A DNA stretch of 64,000 bases from Pseudomonadota bacterium (GTDB taxonomy: Bacteria > Pseudomonadota > Gammaproteobacteria > Burkholderiales > Burkholderiaceae_C), in assembly GCA_023442945.1 (NCBI GenBank), contig JAEZWW010000112.1, positions 62,001 through 126,000 of the forward strand, read 5' to 3'. The notes below the pieces were generated by a model that saw only the letters and a program-made list of their open reading frames with translations, was not told where the DNA came from and ran no database searches. Positions 44,900-54,036 of the stretch are shown here, one piece after another. Made by a program: the position numbers and the translations under genes. Positions within the stretch are counted from its first letter, which is position 1. Every line of letters starts with the position of its first letter.

Positions 44900-45025
44900 A
44901 TGCTGCACCCACTCTTTCTTATTGGTAGTCAGGTGGCAATGCAGATGCTGCTGGAGCCATGGATGCAAATATGGTGCGTGCCCATGGCCACGAAAGCGGA
45001 CGGGAAAACAACGCGTACAGGGTAG
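44900..45025 (+). CDS. Short hydrophobic ORF at the end of the phage operon
   Basis: This 41-residue frame starts MLHPLFLIGSQVAMQMLLEP, eleven bases after the giant gene's stop. A GAGGGGAAG Shine-Dalgarno lies about four bases before the ATG. It is rich in Leu, Met and Trp. The translational signal is good, but the protein is too short to assign. Confidence 0.45.
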   Translation: MLHPLFLIGSQVAMQMLLEPWMQIWCVPMATKADGKTTRTG

Positions 45026-45061
45026 GCCCTGGCGGCTGCCATTACAAACACACGAAGTGCC

Positions 45062-45078
45062 AGAGAAACTCTTTCTCT
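45062..45078 (+). terminator. Possible terminator of the phage virion operon
   Basis: AGAGAAA pairs with TTTCTCT around CTC, followed by a T/A-rich run. It lies about 40 bases after the last + strand frame. Confidence 0.55.
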
Positions 45079-45094
45079 ATATTTATTTATTAGT

Positions 45095-45169
45095 TACTTA
45101 GTACTTAAGTATTTTTATTTTCAAAATAAAAGTTTAGTTTTGAAAGTGTAAGAATATAAGTACTAAGTA
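45095..45169. repeat. Nested AT-rich inverted repeats
   Basis: TACTTAGTACTTA at 45095-45107 is exactly inverted at 45157-45169. Between them TTTTATTTT at 45113-45121 pairs with AAAATAAAA at 45123-45131 around one base. The island is otherwise much less AT-rich, so this is a strong compositional outlier between the + operon and the minus pair. Confidence 0.7.
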
Positions 45170-45175
45170 TTAAGT

Positions 45176-45200
45176 AGATAGGGCCGCCCCGGCCCTGTCT
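45176..45200 (-). terminator. Hairpin ending the minus-strand gene pair
   Basis: AGACAGGGCC on the minus strand pairs with GGCCCTATCT (one G-T pair) around a five-base loop, directly after the stop of the 34-aa frame. The T tract is weak, and it may act for both strands. Confidence 0.5.
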
Positions 45201-45305
45201 CTACATTACGTACCGGCGAGCGCCGTGCACGAGCGCGACGGTAGTGATGACCACTTTGAGTGCCTTGGCGGCGAAGCGGATGATTTTCAGTAGGCTAAAT
45301 ATCAA
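45201..45305 (-). CDS. Short cationic amphipathic ORF coupled to the 102-aa gene
   Basis: This 34-residue frame has a TTG start overlapping the last codons of the upstream gene in a +1 frame, as in translational coupling. It reads MIFSLLKIIRFAAKALK and continues VVITTVALVHG, ending RRYVM. Its spaced Lys/Arg residues on a hydrophobic helix suggest an amphipathic or membrane-active peptide. It is immediately followed by a hairpin. The non-AUG start and short length keep the call tentative. Confidence 0.4.
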   Translation of the reverse strand: MIFSLLKIIRFAAKALKVVITTVALVHGARRYVM

Positions 45306-45603
45306 GGTCATCGCTTTTCTTCCGTTGTTTGTATTTCTTGATCGTGACAACCGTCTCACCCCAGCCCTCGCGGGTGGTGACGAGTACGGAGCCGTCTTTG
45401 GGGTTCAGGGGGTTGATCAGGTACTCCGACTGGATCTCACCCGCATCACTCAGTGACAGTGCGTTCTGCTTCAGTCGGCGTGGCGACACAACGCCGTGCT
45501 CACACACTGCATGGCGTGACACAAGGTCGAGGGGAGTACGACCGAGCACCTCTCTGACGGGGTCCTCAATCTTGATGGACCCGAGTAAAAACTTGCTGAA
45601 CAT
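45295..45603 (-). CDS. Hypothetical 102-aa protein at the right end of the island
   Basis: This starts MFSKFLLGSIKIEDPVREVL and ends in a Lys-rich tail (KKYKQRKKSDDLDI). The middle has a clear beta pattern (SVLVTTREGWGETVVTI). It is the only gene of the island, apart from the left fragment, transcribed leftwards, and it lies between the AT-rich inverted repeats and attR. It could be an accessory protein retained with the att site. I do not recognise the family. Confidence 0.55.
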   Translation of the reverse strand: MFSKFLLGSIKIEDPVREVLGRTPLDLVSRHAVCEHGVVSPRRLKQNALSLSDAGEIQSEYLINPLNPKDGSVLVTTREGWGETVVTIKKYKQRKKSDDLDI

Positions 45604-45691
45604 GGCGATCTTTTATCGTTTGGCACACCGTTCCGTCACACCGCCCAAAAATTCGTTTACAATCAATGCTGTTACTTAGGTAGTCACAGCT

Positions 45692-45736
45692 TTGACATGG
45701 TGGGGGTCGTTGGTTCGAATCCAATCGCGCCTACCA
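45692..45736. other. attR of the tRNA-Val island (45-bp direct repeat)
   Basis: This is identical to the 3' 45 bases of tRNA-Val, including CCA. It is presumably the host's original 3' tRNA end, displaced by integration. Confidence 0.9.
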
Positions 45737-45751
45737 ATTCACCATTGGTCG

Positions 45752-45786
45752 AAAGCCCCTCAGACTGCCGGTCTGAGGGGCTTTTT
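45752..45786 (+). terminator. Original tRNA-Val terminator, displaced by the island
   Basis: The 14-bp stem AAAGCCCCTCAGAC/GTCTGAGGGGCTTT has a five-base loop and a T tract. It follows attR by 15 bases, as expected if it terminated the intact tRNA before integration. Confidence 0.9.
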
Positions 45787-45852
45787 CGTTGGGCGGATGA
45801 AACGCGTCGCCTTGGCTTGGTCCCTTGGCGGTCTGAGCAAGTGGTCAGAGTG

Positions 45853-45919
45853 ATTTTTACAAAGATATGGCCTGACGCCCTACATAAATCTGCGCGAACA
45901 GCTATGAATTAAATAGCGA
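45853..45919 (-). repeat. Dispersed ~60-bp repeat, copy 8
   Basis: GATATGGCCTGACGCCC, then TACATAAATCTGCGCGAACA and GCTATGAATTAAATAGC. This is the first copy to the right of the island; none occurs inside it. Confidence 0.75.
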
Positions 45920-46086
45920 TTCGCCGCGGCTGCGGCGAAGGGGAGTGGGCTGGCGGTCGATATGGGTGTGCTTTCCGGCCGCTGTCCGCCCCAGGGGCAC
46001 CCAGTCCGCTTATGGGCTGGCGATTTCCCGGTAGGCGAGCTCCGACCCCAGGGCTAAACTGCTTGACCATTCGCCCAGGAGCTTGG

Positions 46087-47466
<1,380 letters not shown>

Positions 47467-47534
47467 TCTTCCCCCGGTTCTGACGGGCGGTCTTGTCAGT
47501 CTGACGCGGGGTGCGTGCACTACAGTTGCGCCCC

Positions 47535-48791
47535 ATGAACAAACAAGAAGTATCGCGCGACAACGCGCAGAGTTGGTTGCGCCGTGTGCCGTTGGTGGCA
47601 CAGATCGCTGTGGGCCTGGTGTTGGGCGTGATCCTGGCACTGGCCTGGCCCGAAGGCGCCCAATCGGTCAGTCTGCTGGGCAAGGTGTTCGTTGCCGCGC
47701 TGAAGGCGGTGGCGCCGGTGCTGGTGTTCATCCTGGTGGCCGCGGCCATCGCCTCGCACAAGCGTGGGCAGGAAACCAAGATCAAGCCGGTGCTGGTGCT
47801 GTACCTCATTGGCACCTTTGGCGCCGCCCTTGTCGGCGTGGCGATGAGCTACCTGTTCCCGACCGCGCTCGTGCTGAGCATGCCGGCCGCGCAAGGCACA
47901 CCGCCACAAGCGATTGGTGAGGTGCTGATCAACCTGCTGTTGTCGGCTGTGGCCAACCCGGTGACGGCGATCATGGAAGCCAACTACATCGGCATCCTGA
48001 CCTGGGGCGTGTGCCTGGGCCTGGCGCTGCGGCACGCGGCCGATGCGTCGCAGCAGATGCTGCTGGATCTGGCGGACGCGGTCAGCAGCATCGTGCAGTG
48101 GGTGATCCGCCTGGCCCCGCTGGGCATCTTTGGCTTGGTCGCCGGCACGCTGGCCGAATCGGGCTTGAGTGCGCTGCTGGGCTACGGCCGTCTACTGCTG
48201 GTGCTGGTCGGCAGCATGTTGCTGGTGGCGCTGGTGCTCAACCCGCTGATCGTGTGGGTGACGACACGCCGCAACCCGTTCCCGCTGGTGTTCGCCTGCC
48301 TGCGTGAGAGCGGGGTAACCGCCTTCTTCACGCGCAGCTCGGCCGCCAACATCCCCGTCAACCTGGCCTTGGCCAAGCGCCTGGACCTGGACGAAGACAC
48401 CTATTCCGTGTCGATCCCGCTGGGTGCCACCATCAACATGGCGGGCGCGGCCATCACCATCTCTGTCATGGCGCTGGCGGCGGCCCACACGCTGGGCGTT
48501 CAGGTCCACTTCGTCACGGCGCTGCTGCTGTCGGTAGTAGCCACGCTGGCGGCGGCGGGCACCTCAGGTGTGGCGGGCGGCTCGCTGCTGCTGATTCCCA
48601 TGGCGACCAGCCTGCTGGGCCTGCCGGCGGACGTGGGCATGCAGGTGGTGGCGATCGGTTTCGTGATCGGCGTGGTGCAGGATTCGTGCGAAACGGCGCT
48701 GAACTCGTCCACCGACGTGCTCTTCACCGCCGCCGCGCTGGCCCCGCCCGCCCCTGCGCCGCTGGTGCCGGCTGACTACCACGACGCCTGA
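47535..48791 (+). CDS. sstT: Serine/threonine:sodium symporter
   Basis: This 418-residue protein of the dicarboxylate/amino acid:cation symporter family has about eight helices. SPLGATINMAG-like features appear as YSVSIPLGATINMAGAAITI, together with FTRSSAANIPVNLALAKRL and VGVVQDSCETALNSSTD. These fit SstT, which takes up serine and threonine with sodium. It lies just behind sdaA, so uptake and deamination of serine are encoded side by side. It converges on miaB. Confidence 0.92.
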   Translation: MNKQEVSRDNAQSWLRRVPLVAQIAVGLVLGVILALAWPEGAQSVSLLGKVFVAALKAVAPVLVFILVAAAIASHKRGQETKIKPVLVLYLIGTFGAALVGVAMSYLFPTALVLSMPAAQGTPPQAIGEVLINLLLSAVANPVTAIMEANYIGILTWGVCLGLALRHAADASQQMLLDLADAVSSIVQWVIRLAPLGIFGLVAGTLAESGLSALLGYGRLLLVLVGSMLLVALVLNPLIVWVTTRRNPFPLVFACLRESGVTAFFTRSSAANIPVNLALAKRLDLDEDTYSVSIPLGATINMAGAAITISVMALAAAHTLGVQVHFVTALLLSVVATLAAAGTSGVAGGSLLLIPMATSLLGLPADVGMQVVAIGFVIGVVQDSCETALNSSTDVLFTAAALAPPAPAPLVPADYHDA

Positions 48792-48796
48792 CGCCG

Positions 48797-48815
48797 GCGC
48801 CGCAGCTTGCGGCGC
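48797..48815. terminator. Hairpin between convergent sstT and miaB
   Basis: GCGCCGCA pairs with TGCGGCGC around a three-base loop between the two stop codons. No T tract follows on either strand, so termination activity is uncertain. Confidence 0.4.
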
Positions 48816-48818
48816 GGT

Positions 48819-50183
48819 TCAGGCGGCTTCTTCGACCGCCACCCGCGCGCGCAGCGAATGCGGCAGCGCTTCGGTGATGGTCACATCCAGCATCTGACCG
48901 ATCAGGCGGCTGGCGTGGGGGCCGGGGTCGAAGTTGACGATGCGGTTGCACGCGGTGCGGCCCATCAGCTCGGCCGCGTTCTTGCGCGACGGCCCTTCGA
49001 CCAGCAGGCGCTGCGTCGTGCCCACGCGGCTGGCGCTGATGGCGCGCACGTTCTTTTCGATCTCGGCCTGCAGCACCTGCAGGCGGCGCAGCTTGACTTC
49101 GTGCGGCGTGTCGTCGGCCAGGTTGGCCGCCGGCGTGCCGGGGCGCGGGCTGAAGATGAAGCTGAAGGACGCGTCGAAGCCCACGTCGTCGATCAGCTTC
49201 ATCATCTTGCGGAAGTCGTCCTCGGTCTCGCCCGGAAAGCCGACGATGAAGTCGCTGGACAGGCCCAGGTCCGGCCGCACCGCGCGCAGCTTGCGGATGA
49301 TGCTCTTGTATTCCATGGCGGTGTAGCCGCGCTTCATCGCCATCAGGATGCGGTCGCTGCCGTGCTGCACCGGCAGGTGCAGGTGGCTGACCAGCTGTGG
49401 CACGCGCCCGTACACCTCGATCAGGCGCGGCGTGAACTCGTTCGGGTGGCTGGTGGTGTAGCGAATGCGCTCAATACCCGGAATCTCGGCCACATACTCG
49501 ATCAGTAGCGCAAAGTCGGCGATCTCGCCCGTGGCGCCCGCGACACCTGTGTCGCCGCCCATTCTTCCGCGGTAGGCGTTGACGTTCTGGCCCAGCAGCG
49601 TCACTTCTTTCACGCCCTGGTCGGCCAGGCCGGCGACTTCGGTCAGCACGTCGTCAAATGGGCGGCTGAATTCTTCGCCGCGCGTGTAGGGCACCACACA
49701 GTAGCTGCAGTATTTGGAGCAGCCTTCCATGATCGACACGAAGGCGCTGGCGCCGTCCACGCGCGCTGGCGGCAGATGGTCAAACTTCTCGATCTCGGGG
49801 AAGCGGATATCCACCTGCGGCTTTTGCTGCCGGTCGCGTTCGGCCAGCAGCTCGGGCAGGCGGTGCAGCGTCTGTGGGCCGAACACCACGTCGACATAGG
49901 GCGCGCGGCGGATGATCTCTTCGCCTTCCTGGCTGGCCACACAGCCGCCGACGCCGATCAGCACGCCTTTTTCCTTCAGGTGCTTGACGCGGCCGAGGTC
50001 GGAAAATACCTTCTCCTGTGCCTTTTCGCGCACCGAGCAGGTATTGAACAGGATCAAATCGGCCTGTTCGGGGTCGTTGGTGGCTTCATAGCCCTGGGCC
50101 GCGCCCAGCACGTCCGCCATCTTGTCCGAGTCGTACTCGTTCATCTGGCAGCCAAAGGTCTTGATGAACACCTTGCGTGACAT
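48819..50183 (-). CDS. miaB: tRNA-2-methylthio-N6-dimethylallyladenosine synthase
   Basis: This 454-residue radical SAM methylthiotransferase adds a methylthio group to i6A37 of tRNAs. The N-terminal cluster domain has KVFIKTFGCQMNEYDSDKM and NTCSVREKAQEK. The radical SAM CxxxCxxC is in EGCSKYCSYCVVPYTRG, and a C-terminal TRAM domain (RLLVEGPSRKNAAELMGRT) closes the protein. The ATG at 50183 (MSRKVF) is preferred over the longer frame from 50342. Confidence 0.96.
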   Translation of the reverse strand: MSRKVFIKTFGCQMNEYDSDKMADVLGAAQGYEATNDPEQADLILFNTCSVREKAQEKVFSDLGRVKHLKEKGVLIGVGGCVASQEGEEIIRRAPYVDVVFGPQTLHRLPELLAERDRQQKPQVDIRFPEIEKFDHLPPARVDGASAFVSIMEGCSKYCSYCVVPYTRGEEFSRPFDDVLTEVAGLADQGVKEVTLLGQNVNAYRGRMGGDTGVAGATGEIADFALLIEYVAEIPGIERIRYTTSHPNEFTPRLIEVYGRVPQLVSHLHLPVQHGSDRILMAMKRGYTAMEYKSIIRKLRAVRPDLGLSSDFIVGFPGETEDDFRKMMKLIDDVGFDASFSFIFSPRPGTPAANLADDTPHEVKLRRLQVLQAEIEKNVRAISASRVGTTQRLLVEGPSRKNAAELMGRTACNRIVNFDPGPHASRLIGQMLDVTITEALPHSLRARVAVEEAA

Positions 50184-50289
50184 GGCAGGTTGTCCTCTCA
50201 CAAAGAAATCGCGGGAAAGAAGTGCGGCGCACGGTGCGCCGTCCGCCAAGCCGGCGCCTGCGCGCCGCCGGGCGGTGACCAGGGCGGTC

Positions 50290-50694
50290 TCAGCCGCCGT
50301 ATTGGTACTGCTTGAGGCGGGGGGGCGGCATCGCGGTGCCATCGGGCATCGTCTGCGCCTCTTCAGGCGTCAGGATCCAGATGTCGCGCACCATGCCGGC
50401 CGGGTCGCGGATGTAGTTGACGGTGTAAGTCTCACCGACCAGCTGGTTGTTCAGAACAAAGGTGTTCTGCGGGCCACGCACGCGGGCGCCGGGTGCCAGG
50501 CGTTCCTCGGTGCCGTCGAGCTTGACCTCCAGCGGAATCTCCGAGAACTTGATCGTCCCGCGCTTCACGTCCTGCGGGAAGATGCGCTGAAACTGCGCCA
50601 GGGATTCAGTGGGAAATGTGGCTGCAGCGGTTGTCAACAGTGCGCAAGCAGCTATGAATAAGTGAGCTTTAGGGGCTTTCGGCCAGCGGTTCAT
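50290..50694 (-). CDS. Exported hypothetical protein
   Basis: This 134-residue protein has a signal peptide (HLFIAACALLTTAAATFPT). The mature part is beta-rich (TIKFSEIPLEVKLDGTEERL; NTFVLNNQLVGETYTVNYIR) and ends in a Pro/Gln/Tyr-rich tail. I do not recognise a named domain. Part of the signal peptide coding sequence (GCAAGCAGCTATGAATAA) resembles the edge of the dispersed repeat. It is transcribed in the same direction as miaB, about 100 bases upstream of it. Confidence 0.6.
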   Translation of the reverse strand: MNRWPKAPKAHLFIAACALLTTAAATFPTESLAQFQRIFPQDVKRGTIKFSEIPLEVKLDGTEERLAPGARVRGPQNTFVLNNQLVGETYTVNYIRDPAGMVRDIWILTPEEAQTMPDGTAMPPPRLKQYQYGG

Positions 50695-50895
50695 GGTGTC
50701 TGTCCAGAGGCTGTGGAAAACGGGAAACCCTTGATTCTATGCGGGCTGGCCACCGGGCGGGTGCAAGTCATCCACTGGTCATACACCGATGTTGGCAGCA
50801 GTGTTTTTGGATGGTGGTGGTCAGGGGTGCAAGAATCGGGGTTTTCGCAGCCGGGCGCACGCCGTCCGGCGCACTGACAGCGGAGAGTCATCCCC

Positions 50896-53397
50896 ATGAA
50901 AAGAGACGCCTTGCCGGGCACCACGGCTGCCGCCGAGCAGCAAGCCATCAGCCGCGACGTGCTGGCGGAAAAGTACTTCAAACCCGGCGAGACCTCCCTC
51001 GAACAGTTGTATGGCCGCGTCGCGCGCGCCCTGGCGTCGGTCGAAAAACCCGAGTTGCGCGCCGAATGGGAGCAGAAGTTCCTGGCCAACCTGTACGCCG
51101 GTGCCATCGGCGCCGGCCGCATCATGAGCGCCGCCGGCACCGACATCCAGGCCACGCTGATCAACTGCTTCGTGCAGCCGGTCGGCGACGCCATTCAGGG
51201 CCGCGACGACGAGGGCTTCCCCGGCATCTACGAAGCGCTGCGCGAAGCCGCCGAAACCATGCGCCGCGGTGGCGGCGTGGGCTACGACTTCAGCCGCATC
51301 CGCCCCAAGGGCGCCTTCGTCAAAGGCACGCACAGCATGGCCAGCGGGCCGTGCAGCTACATGAACGTGTTCGACCAGTCCTGCGCGACGGTCGAAAGCG
51401 CCGGCGCGCGCCGCGGCGCGCAGATGGGCGTGCTGCGCATCGACCATCCGGACGTGCTGGAATTCATCACCGCCAAGCGCACGCCGGGCCGCTGGAACAA
51501 CTTCAACGTGTCGGTGGGCGTCAGCGACGCCTTCATGCAAGCCGTGGCCGCCGACACCGACTGGCAGCTGGTGCACAAGGCCGCCCCTGGCGCCAAGCTG
51601 GTCGAGCAGGGCGCCCACCAGCGCGCCGACGGGAAATGGGTGTACCGCACGCTGCCCGCGCGCGAGCTGTGGGACACCATCATGAAGTCGACCTACGACT
51701 TCGCCGAGCCAGGCATCCTGTTCCTCGACCAGATCGGGCGCGACAACAACCTGAACTACTGCGAAGAGATCGCCGCCACCAACCCCTGTGGCGAACAGCC
51801 CCTGCCGTCCTACGGCTGCTGCGACCTCGGCCCCATCATCCTGACGAACTTCGTCCAGCACCCGTTTGGCGTGGGCGGCGCGCCGGCGTTCGACTTTGCG
51901 CGGTTTGAACAGGTCGTGGCCACGCAGGTGCGCGCGCTTGACAACGTGCTGGACGTCACCTTCTGGCCTTTGGCCCAGCAACGCGCCGAAAGCGCCAGCA
52001 AGCGCCGCATCGGCGTCGGCTTCACCGGCCTGGGCAACACGCTGACGCTGCTGCAGCTGCGCTACGACCGCGAAGAAGGCCGCCAGATGGCCGCCGAGAT
52101 CGCGCGCCGCATGCGCGACGCCGCCTACCGCGCCTCGGTCGAGTTGGCCAAGGAAAAGGGCGCCTTCCCCAAATTCGACGCCAAGGGCTACCTGGCCGAA
52201 GGCACCTTTGCCAACCGCCTGCCCGACGACCTGAAGGCCGCCATCCGCAAGCACGGCATCCGCAACAGCCACCTGCTGTCGATTGCGCCCACCGGCACCG
52301 TCAGCCTGGCCTTTGCTGACAACGCCAGCAACGGCATCGAGCCCGCCTTCAGCTGGGGCTACCAGCGTAACAAGCGCGAAGCCGATGGCAGCAAGAGCGC
52401 CTACACCGTGGAAGACCACGCCTTCCGCGTCTACCGCTCTCAGGTCGATAGCAGTGTGACCACCGACGACGCGGCCGGCAAGCTGCCCGACTACTTCGTC
52501 AATGCGCTGCAGATGAGCGCGCAGGAACACGTCGCGATGATGGAGGCGGTGCAGCCCTTCGTCGACACCAGCATCAGCAAGACCGTCAACATTCCCGAAG
52601 ACTACCCCTACGAGGACTTCAAGCACCTGTACCACGAGGCGTGGCAGGCCGGCCTGAAGGGCCTGGCCACCTACCGCCCCAACAGCATCCTGGGCGCCGT
52701 GCTGGAAACCACCCCAGCCAAGAAGGAAGAGCCGGCCGCGCCCGCCGCTGCAGTCGCCCCGCTGGCCGCCGTGCCCGCCTACGACCCGGCACGCACCGTG
52801 ATCGAAAAGCGCCCGGCCGGCGGCCTGCCCGCGGTGGCCGAGAAGATCGAGTACTGGACCAGCGAAGGCCAGCAGCGCCTGTACCTGATCGTCACCTTCC
52901 TGCCCATGCCCGCTGCCGACGGCAAGGGCTCGGTGGAACGCGCGATTGAATTCTTCATGCCCGTCGGCCAAAGCGGCGAATCGCAGCAGTGGATCACCGC
53001 CACCATGCGCATGCTCAGCCTGGCCGCGCGCGGCGGCTTCCTGGACCGCGCGCTGTCCGACATGCAAAAAGTCAGCTGGGACCGCGGCCCGGTGCGCCTG
53101 GGCACCTACGAAAAGGCCGACGGCACGCACGTGCCGCGTTGGCACGACAGCGAGGTGGCGGCCATCGGCTACGCCATCGAAAACCTGATCGCCAACCGCC
53201 AGCAACTGGCCCAGGCCTCGCTGTTCGACGCCGACGAGCTGCCCAGCGCCGAGCCCGTCACCGCGCCTGCGATCACCGCCATGGCACCCGGCGTGATGGC
53301 CGGCAAAAAGTGCACCGAATGCGGCGCGCACGCCATGATCCGCAAGGACGGTTGCGACTACTGCACGCAGTGCGGCTTTGTCGGCAGCTGCGGCTGA
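50896..53397 (+). CDS. nrdJ: Adenosylcobalamin-dependent (class II) ribonucleotide reductase
   Basis: This 833-residue enzyme makes deoxyribonucleotides using B12. Core motifs are LINCFVQPVGDAI, RRGGGVGYDFSRIRPKG, ATVESAGARRGAQMGVL and ATNPCGEQPLPSYGCCDLG with the active-site Cys. The later IAPTGTVSLAFADNASNG and YRPNSILGAVL are typical. The C-terminus carries a zinc-ribbon-like segment (KKCTECGAHAMIRKDGCDYC, then TQCGF). No class Ia (nrdAB) gene is in the window. I see no clear cobalamin riboswitch or NrdR box upstream. Confidence 0.93.
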   Translation: MKRDALPGTTAAAEQQAISRDVLAEKYFKPGETSLEQLYGRVARALASVEKPELRAEWEQKFLANLYAGAIGAGRIMSAAGTDIQATLINCFVQPVGDAIQGRDDEGFPGIYEALREAAETMRRGGGVGYDFSRIRPKGAFVKGTHSMASGPCSYMNVFDQSCATVESAGARRGAQMGVLRIDHPDVLEFITAKRTPGRWNNFNVSVGVSDAFMQAVAADTDWQLVHKAAPGAKLVEQGAHQRADGKWVYRTLPARELWDTIMKSTYDFAEPGILFLDQIGRDNNLNYCEEIAATNPCGEQPLPSYGCCDLGPIILTNFVQHPFGVGGAPAFDFARFEQVVATQVRALDNVLDVTFWPLAQQRAESASKRRIGVGFTGLGNTLTLLQLRYDREEGRQMAAEIARRMRDAAYRASVELAKEKGAFPKFDAKGYLAEGTFANRLPDDLKAAIRKHGIRNSHLLSIAPTGTVSLAFADNASNGIEPAFSWGYQRNKREADGSKSAYTVEDHAFRVYRSQVDSSVTTDDAAGKLPDYFVNALQMSAQEHVAMMEAVQPFVDTSISKTVNIPEDYPYEDFKHLYHEAWQAGLKGLATYRPNSILGAVLETTPAKKEEPAAPAAAVAPLAAVPAYDPARTVIEKRPAGGLPAVAEKIEYWTSEGQQRLYLIVTFLPMPAADGKGSVERAIEFFMPVGQSGESQQWITATMRMLSLAARGGFLDRALSDMQKVSWDRGPVRLGTYEKADGTHVPRWHDSEVAAIGYAIENLIANRQQLAQASLFDADELPSAEPVTAPAITAMAPGVMAGKKCTECGAHAMIRKDGCDYCTQCGFVGSCG

Positions 53398-53412
53398 AGC
53401 AGCTTGCCCCGG

Positions 53413-53437
53413 AAAAGGCGCCTGCGGGCGCCTTTTT
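53413..53437 (+). terminator. Rho-independent terminator of nrdJ
   Basis: AAAAGGCGCC pairs with GGCGCCTTTT around four bases and runs into further T residues, 15 bases after the stop. Confidence 0.92.
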
Positions 53438-53440
53438 CTT

Positions 53441-53506
53441 TGCTATGGTTTCAGAAGCTGCTTGCGCAGGTGGCAGTAGGGCTGGCGACGTTTTTTGCTG
53501 AAAAGT
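53441..53506 (+). repeat. Dispersed ~60-bp repeat, copy 9
   Basis: AGAAGCTGCTTGCGCAGGTG, then GCAGTAGGGCTGG and a T-rich end. It lies directly after the nrdJ terminator. Confidence 0.7.
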
Positions 53507-53605
53507 CTGCGAAGTCTGGCCAGCGCCTTGGTGTGTGAGGCACTGGCTTGTCTGGCCGACAGCTGCTAGGGTGCCCAGAGTGTTTTTCGACCCCGGAGTC
53601 GCACC

Positions 53606-54013
53606 ATGCACCACAGCCGCCTCAGCAACCTGATCATCGATTGCCAGACCGGAGACATCGACGCGGCCGCGCGCTTCTGGTCGGCTGCGCTGGGGCGCCG
53701 TTTGGAACCTGCGGACGGCGCGTACCCCAGCTACCGCGCGCTGGAGACGCCGGAAGGCGACCTCATCGTGCTTGTGCAGGCCGTCGACCACGCCAGCCGC
53801 GTGCACCTGGACATTGAGACCGACGACGTGGAAGCCGAGGCGCGACGCCTGGAGGCGCTGGGGGCGCGCCGCGTGCAGAAAATCCGCACCTGGTGGGTGA
53901 TGGAAGCGCCCACCGGCCAGCGCTTTTGCGTGGTGCGGCCGCAGCGGCCGGGCCTGGCCGAACAGGGCAACCGTTGGGACGACGGGGACGCAGGGGACGC
54001 CGGTGCGGGTTGA
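53606..54013 (+). CDS. VOC (glyoxalase-like) superfamily protein
   Basis: This 135-residue protein begins HHSRLSNLIIDCQTGDIDAA and has FWSAALGRRLEPADG, a typical vicinal-oxygen-chelate opening. A later VHLDIETDDVEAEARRLEAL and RTWWVMEAPTGQRFCVV complete one module. Such proteins bind a metal and act in detoxification or bleomycin-type resistance; the substrate here is unknown. It converges on rsgA. Confidence 0.78.
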   Translation: MHHSRLSNLIIDCQTGDIDAAARFWSAALGRRLEPADGAYPSYRALETPEGDLIVLVQAVDHASRVHLDIETDDVEAEARRLEALGARRVQKIRTWWVMEAPTGQRFCVVRPQRPGLAEQGNRWDDGDAGDAGAG

Positions 54014-54036
54014 CCCCCGCTGCCTTTGGCGCGCCG

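Larger units (their letters stand above)
32599..45736. mobile_element. tRNA-Val integrated phage-derived island (~13.1 kb)
   Basis: The island is bounded by the 45-bp att repeats. Its lower GC, different codon use and absence of the host dispersed repeat distinguish it from its surroundings. It carries virion-type genes in one direction (tail-like, 357-aa, two-TM, 611-aa and 2369-aa), a broken minus-strand gene at the left and a minus-strand pair at the right. No integrase, excisionase, repressor, replication, terminase, portal, capsid or lysis gene could be recognised. The simplest reading is a prophage that lost its middle and left parts but kept both att sites. A satellite using a helper's integrase is possible. 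Confidence 0.8.
45737..46086. other. Intergenic region between the island and sdaA
   Basis: This holds the displaced tRNA terminator (45752-45786) and a dispersed repeat (45853-45919). The only other element is the AGGAG Shine-Dalgarno of sdaA near 46077. No gene is seen; short open frames here read from the tRNA remnant and are spurious. Confidence 0.6.

Noticed and set aside
32599..45736. Conjugative or CRISPR/defence island interpretation
   Set aside because: No relaxase, type IV secretion, CRISPR repeat, nuclease or restriction gene was recognisable; the long coiled-coil and giant proteins fit virion components better.
45697..45912. Open frame starting MVGVVGSNPIAPTNSPLVES
   Set aside because: It reads the displaced tRNA 3' end and its terminator hairpin, so it is not a gene.
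46012..46086. 25-residue N-terminal extension of sdaA
   Set aside because: The ATG at 46087 has a well-spaced AGGAG and gives the normal SdaA N-terminus.
50640..50662. Another copy of the dispersed repeat in the signal peptide of the 50290-50694 gene
   Set aside because: Only about 20 bases match the edge of the repeat and the diagnostic GTAGGGCC part is missing.
50700..50895. Possible cobalamin riboswitch or NrdR box before nrdJ
   Set aside because: GGGAAACCC and a CCACTGG segment are present, but the ordered core and B12 box of a cobalamin riboswitch are not, and no palindromic NrdR box could be seen.
50821..53331. 836-aa minus-strand open frame
   Set aside because: It is the antisense shadow of nrdJ.
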